The notes beneath the pieces are model-generated. The model was not told the DNA's origin, did not search any database, and was given only the letters and a program-made list of their open reading frames with translations. Positions 61,600-64,000 of a DNA stretch of 64,000 nucleotides are shown piece after piece. The stretch's first letter is position 1. The number at the start of each line of letters is the position of its first letter. The translations under genes and the position numbers were made by a program. Source of the stretch: Castanea sativa (lineage: Eukaryota > Streptophyta > Magnoliopsida > Fagales > Fagaceae); contig NC_134013.1 of the NCBI RefSeq assembly GCF_040712315.1, positions 86,372,001-86,436,000 of the forward strand, in the 5' to 3' direction.

Positions 61600-63456
61600 T
61601 CAGCGAGCTGTAATTGGACTGATAGCATGAGTTATTTCTTCTCCTTCTATTCCAGCAGTCCAAGACCCTTCTGAAGATTCAGGAGATGACTGAGTAAGAA
61701 CAGATAGACTAAAAACAATTTCTGCCATGCTTGGTCTTGCCGAAGACTTATCCCAGTGTGCATGCCCTTGCCAAAGCTGCCAAGCTGAGAACACCATCAA
61801 TGGGATAAAATCTCTCCAAGTGTGGATCTATCCATTTTCTTAACCTCTCCTCTTTGTTCTCTTCTACTTCCAAGATCAACCTTATATCCTTCCATAACAT
61901 AGCAACCTCACCATTTTCTTTTGTTTCCATGGCCTTCTTTCCTGAAAGCAACTCCAGTAGCACAACCCCAAAATCGAAAACATCAACTGTTGGCATGAGA
62001 GAATTTGTAGCAGATCTAGCCATTGAGAAATTTGCTATCTTTGCCTTAAACTTGGAGTCAAGAAGTATATTAGCTGCTCTGATATCTCTGTGAACAATTG
62101 TTGGTTGAGTGTGTTCATACATGTAATGCAAGCCATTGGCAACATCTAGTGCAATGTTTAATCTCTGATTCCATGTAAGGAAGGACAAAGATTTTGAAGA
62201 CTTGGAGGGCACGTGCAACCACTTATCAAGTGACCCTCTTTCAACATATTCATAGACCAGGAAATGATTCCCTTCTGTGTCAGACGCTGTGCCCATCAAC
62301 GTCACTAGATTCGTATGATTTACCTTTTGTTTTAGTTCCTCTGTGACATCTTCCTTGATTTTCTTTACTGCTAAGACCTGCTCTTTGATGGTGGCTTTGT
62401 ACACTGATCCCCCAATCTTACATTGTTCACTGAGGTTCATCGTTGCCTCCATGATCGTTTTAGTCTTATACATGATTGGCTTGCTGAGATAGCCTGAAAC
62501 TCCAGCAAGTAGTTTACTTTGTATGCTCTTATGCTCAAAGTCATCGCCTTTTTTTATTTTTCTTTCATTTGAATCAGCTCACTCGTCTCCAGAGAGGAAC
62601 CTATGCGATCTATAGTCTTCTTTCTCTTACTTAAAAAGTGAGCATAGACCAAAAAAGTACTTAAAAGTAAGCTCAAAATAGCACCCACCAAACTTATAAT
62701 AACAATGAGGATCCAAAGATGTTTGGAATGATTTTTAGGAGGGTATTGTTGAAAGGGGTAAGGTTGAGAGAGTGCTGGCAATTGTGACACGGGGATCACT
62801 ACCGGAAGCCCCACTGCAGTGCTAAAGTTCTGATATTTATTTTCATCTAAAATTTTGTCTGAAGAGGTATTGAATTTAGCACTTACTTGCAAGACATCTC
62901 AGCGGATTGCCATACATAGGTAATGAGGTTTTGAATGCCATTTGCCACTTCTTCTTTTGAGGGAGACTTACAAAACAAAGGAAAGATAACTTCCACACCA
63001 ATCTGCAAGAGGTTTGGGTCCAGAATGGGATTCATGTCTTTCACTACATGCCAGTCGGCGAGATTCTCAAATGAATTGACTGAGATGACGTAGTAGCTAT
63101 CACCCTCCTTGATCTGGTAAGTGACATTGGCAAAATATTGGGTTCCATTACAACCACAAGTAACAGGCACTAGTAAGAGTTGGCCTGGAAATAACTGGTT
63201 TAACTCCGGAAGCTAAGTTACTGGCTTTCTCAATTAAAGAAACCTTCATGTCAAATAGAACAGATATGTTTGCCAAATCCAAATATTCAGGAGGCTTGGC
63301 AAAGTATGCGACATATGTTTCACAAGAGGGGACTGAATTCACTGAGCACGAAAAGTTTGTGCCCGCGTTGGGTGGCGATTGAGCTGTGATATTTGTGATG
63401 GAAAAGAGCAAAGTTAGGAGAAGGAGAAGCTGAGGGGCCATGAAAGAGATCGCCAT
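61600..63456 (-). pseudogene. LysM receptor-like kinase pseudogene (LYK4/LYK5 type)
   Basis: LYK4/LYK5 proteins are chitin receptors or co-receptors at the plasma membrane. Intronless and full length, from MAISFMAPQLLLLLT (signal peptide, 63456) through three LysM-like segments, a membrane helix (WILIVIISLVGAILSLLLST), a kinase-like domain and the usual C-terminus ISPITAR (61600). Four frameshifts break it: near 63190 (before the LVPVTCGCNG block), near 62899 (after YVWQ), near 62545 (poly(A) run, with a TAA stop) and near 61752 (after RACTL). Two residues are lost in EELKQKVNH, and a Cys of the conserved CxCP motif is Ser (FCKSPSKEE). Kinase motifs: AVKK kept, [12 protein letters not shown] kept, degenerate Gly loop, DFG replaced by NFS. 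Family members are already pseudokinases. Assembly indels could mimic some shifts, but four plus a lost Cys suggest real decay. Confidence 0.88.
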
Positions 63457-63632
63457 TGTTTTGAGCTTGAATGCCTAAGCTTTAGAAGTAGTTATGCGAC
63501 ATGTACTCGTTGAAAGAAAGATGTTCACAAAATCACACACAACTTGACAAAGAATCTGGACAAAATTGTTAGAATTGAGCTTTCCATAGGAATAAAATAG
63601 ATTATGTTTACAATAAAATCCTAGAGACTGTA

Positions 63633-63943
63633 GCTTAGTTTGGATAGTGCGTTTTGTGGCCACGTTTTGAGATTCTGCGTTTTTTTTTTCAACGTGAATG
63701 AACAGTAACCGGTACTGTTCATGCACGTTATTTTACTGTGCAGAGACCAATTTTACTGTTCACGCACTGTAGTTGCACTGTTTACACACTGTTCATGGGA
63801 CCCACAAGCACTTTATTCAGAAAAAAATATTAAAAATGGGTTCCACAACACTATTCACACATTTAAAAATTATTTTGCTACAGTGTTTTCAGTTTTCAGT
63901 TTTTAATTTTCAACAATAAGCTCTATCCAAACGGACCCTGTGT
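63633..63943. mobile_element. MITE, related to 23518-23764
   Basis: Inverted ends AGTTTGGATAG (left) and CTATCCAAACGGACCC (right), with shared blocks such as 'aaattattttgctacagtg' and 'gggacccac', about 310 bp. It sits about 180 bp upstream of the LysM kinase pseudogene start. Target duplication unclear. Confidence 0.65.
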
Positions 63944-64000
63944 CTCAAGTTTTGGCTTGAATGAGTCCCAAAACATTGTATGCTATCATTTCATAATTTA
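63944..64000. other. window end, no gene seen
   Basis: Short flank of the last MITE. Confidence 0.3.

Noticed and set aside
61748..62473. Minus-strand 241-codon frame as an independent cytoplasmic kinase
   Set aside because: It continues in shifted frames into LysM and membrane segments upstream and the kinase tail downstream; it is one broken receptor gene.

Overview
The window is nuclear DNA of a flowering plant. Genes have long AT-rich introns with GT..AG ends, the proteins match dicot families, and most of the sequence between genes is transposon debris. A woody eudicot, perhaps of the oak/chestnut group, is my guess; the sequence does not prove it. I see no tRNA, rRNA or CRISPR.

Layout. 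1-9.8 kb: no gene; two diverged copies of a ~1.6 kb segment (about 265-1856 and 4717-6276) flank a decayed copia gag remnant, with several MITEs and a SINE. 9.8-18.7 kb: a complete 12-exon homogentisate phytyltransferase gene (VTE2/HPT, 395 aa, plastid vitamin E synthesis). 18.7-23.8 kb: the 3' end of that gene and its downstream DNA are duplicated, leaving a stray copy of the last exon at 23077-23118. About 23.9-42.5 kb: a nest of mobile elements. Helitron-like ends lie head to tail. Inside the first lie a hAT element (25244-26127) and a 9.6 kb CACTA element (27406-37003, ATG target duplication). The CACTA element has no visible transposase but carries pieces of two host genes, RBX1 and an At5g03900-like plastid protein gene, plus a 343-bp tandem array. 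Further right are a probable solo LTR (38615-40946) and a Mutator-type MITE (41624-42019) whose core is related to that array.

43.3-44.7 kb: a two-exon, receptor-less, non-RD kinase gene of the LRK10L/PR5K lineage. 45.2-45.9 kb: copia remnants. 47.3-51.8 and 53.4-59.0 kb: tandem plastid fibrillin genes (FBN3/PAP4-like, 248 and 257 aa) that differ by one intron. 61.6-63.5 kb, minus strand: a full-length but frameshifted LYK4/LYK5-type LysM receptor kinase pseudogene. The window ends with a MITE.

The HPT and fibrillin products both act in plastids (tocopherol synthesis; plastid lipid/plastoglobule association), while the kinase and the LysM pseudogene belong to families used in immune perception. 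I see no sign that these genes are co-regulated. The most unusual object is the CACTA element with captured host exons and an array related to an unrelated MITE.
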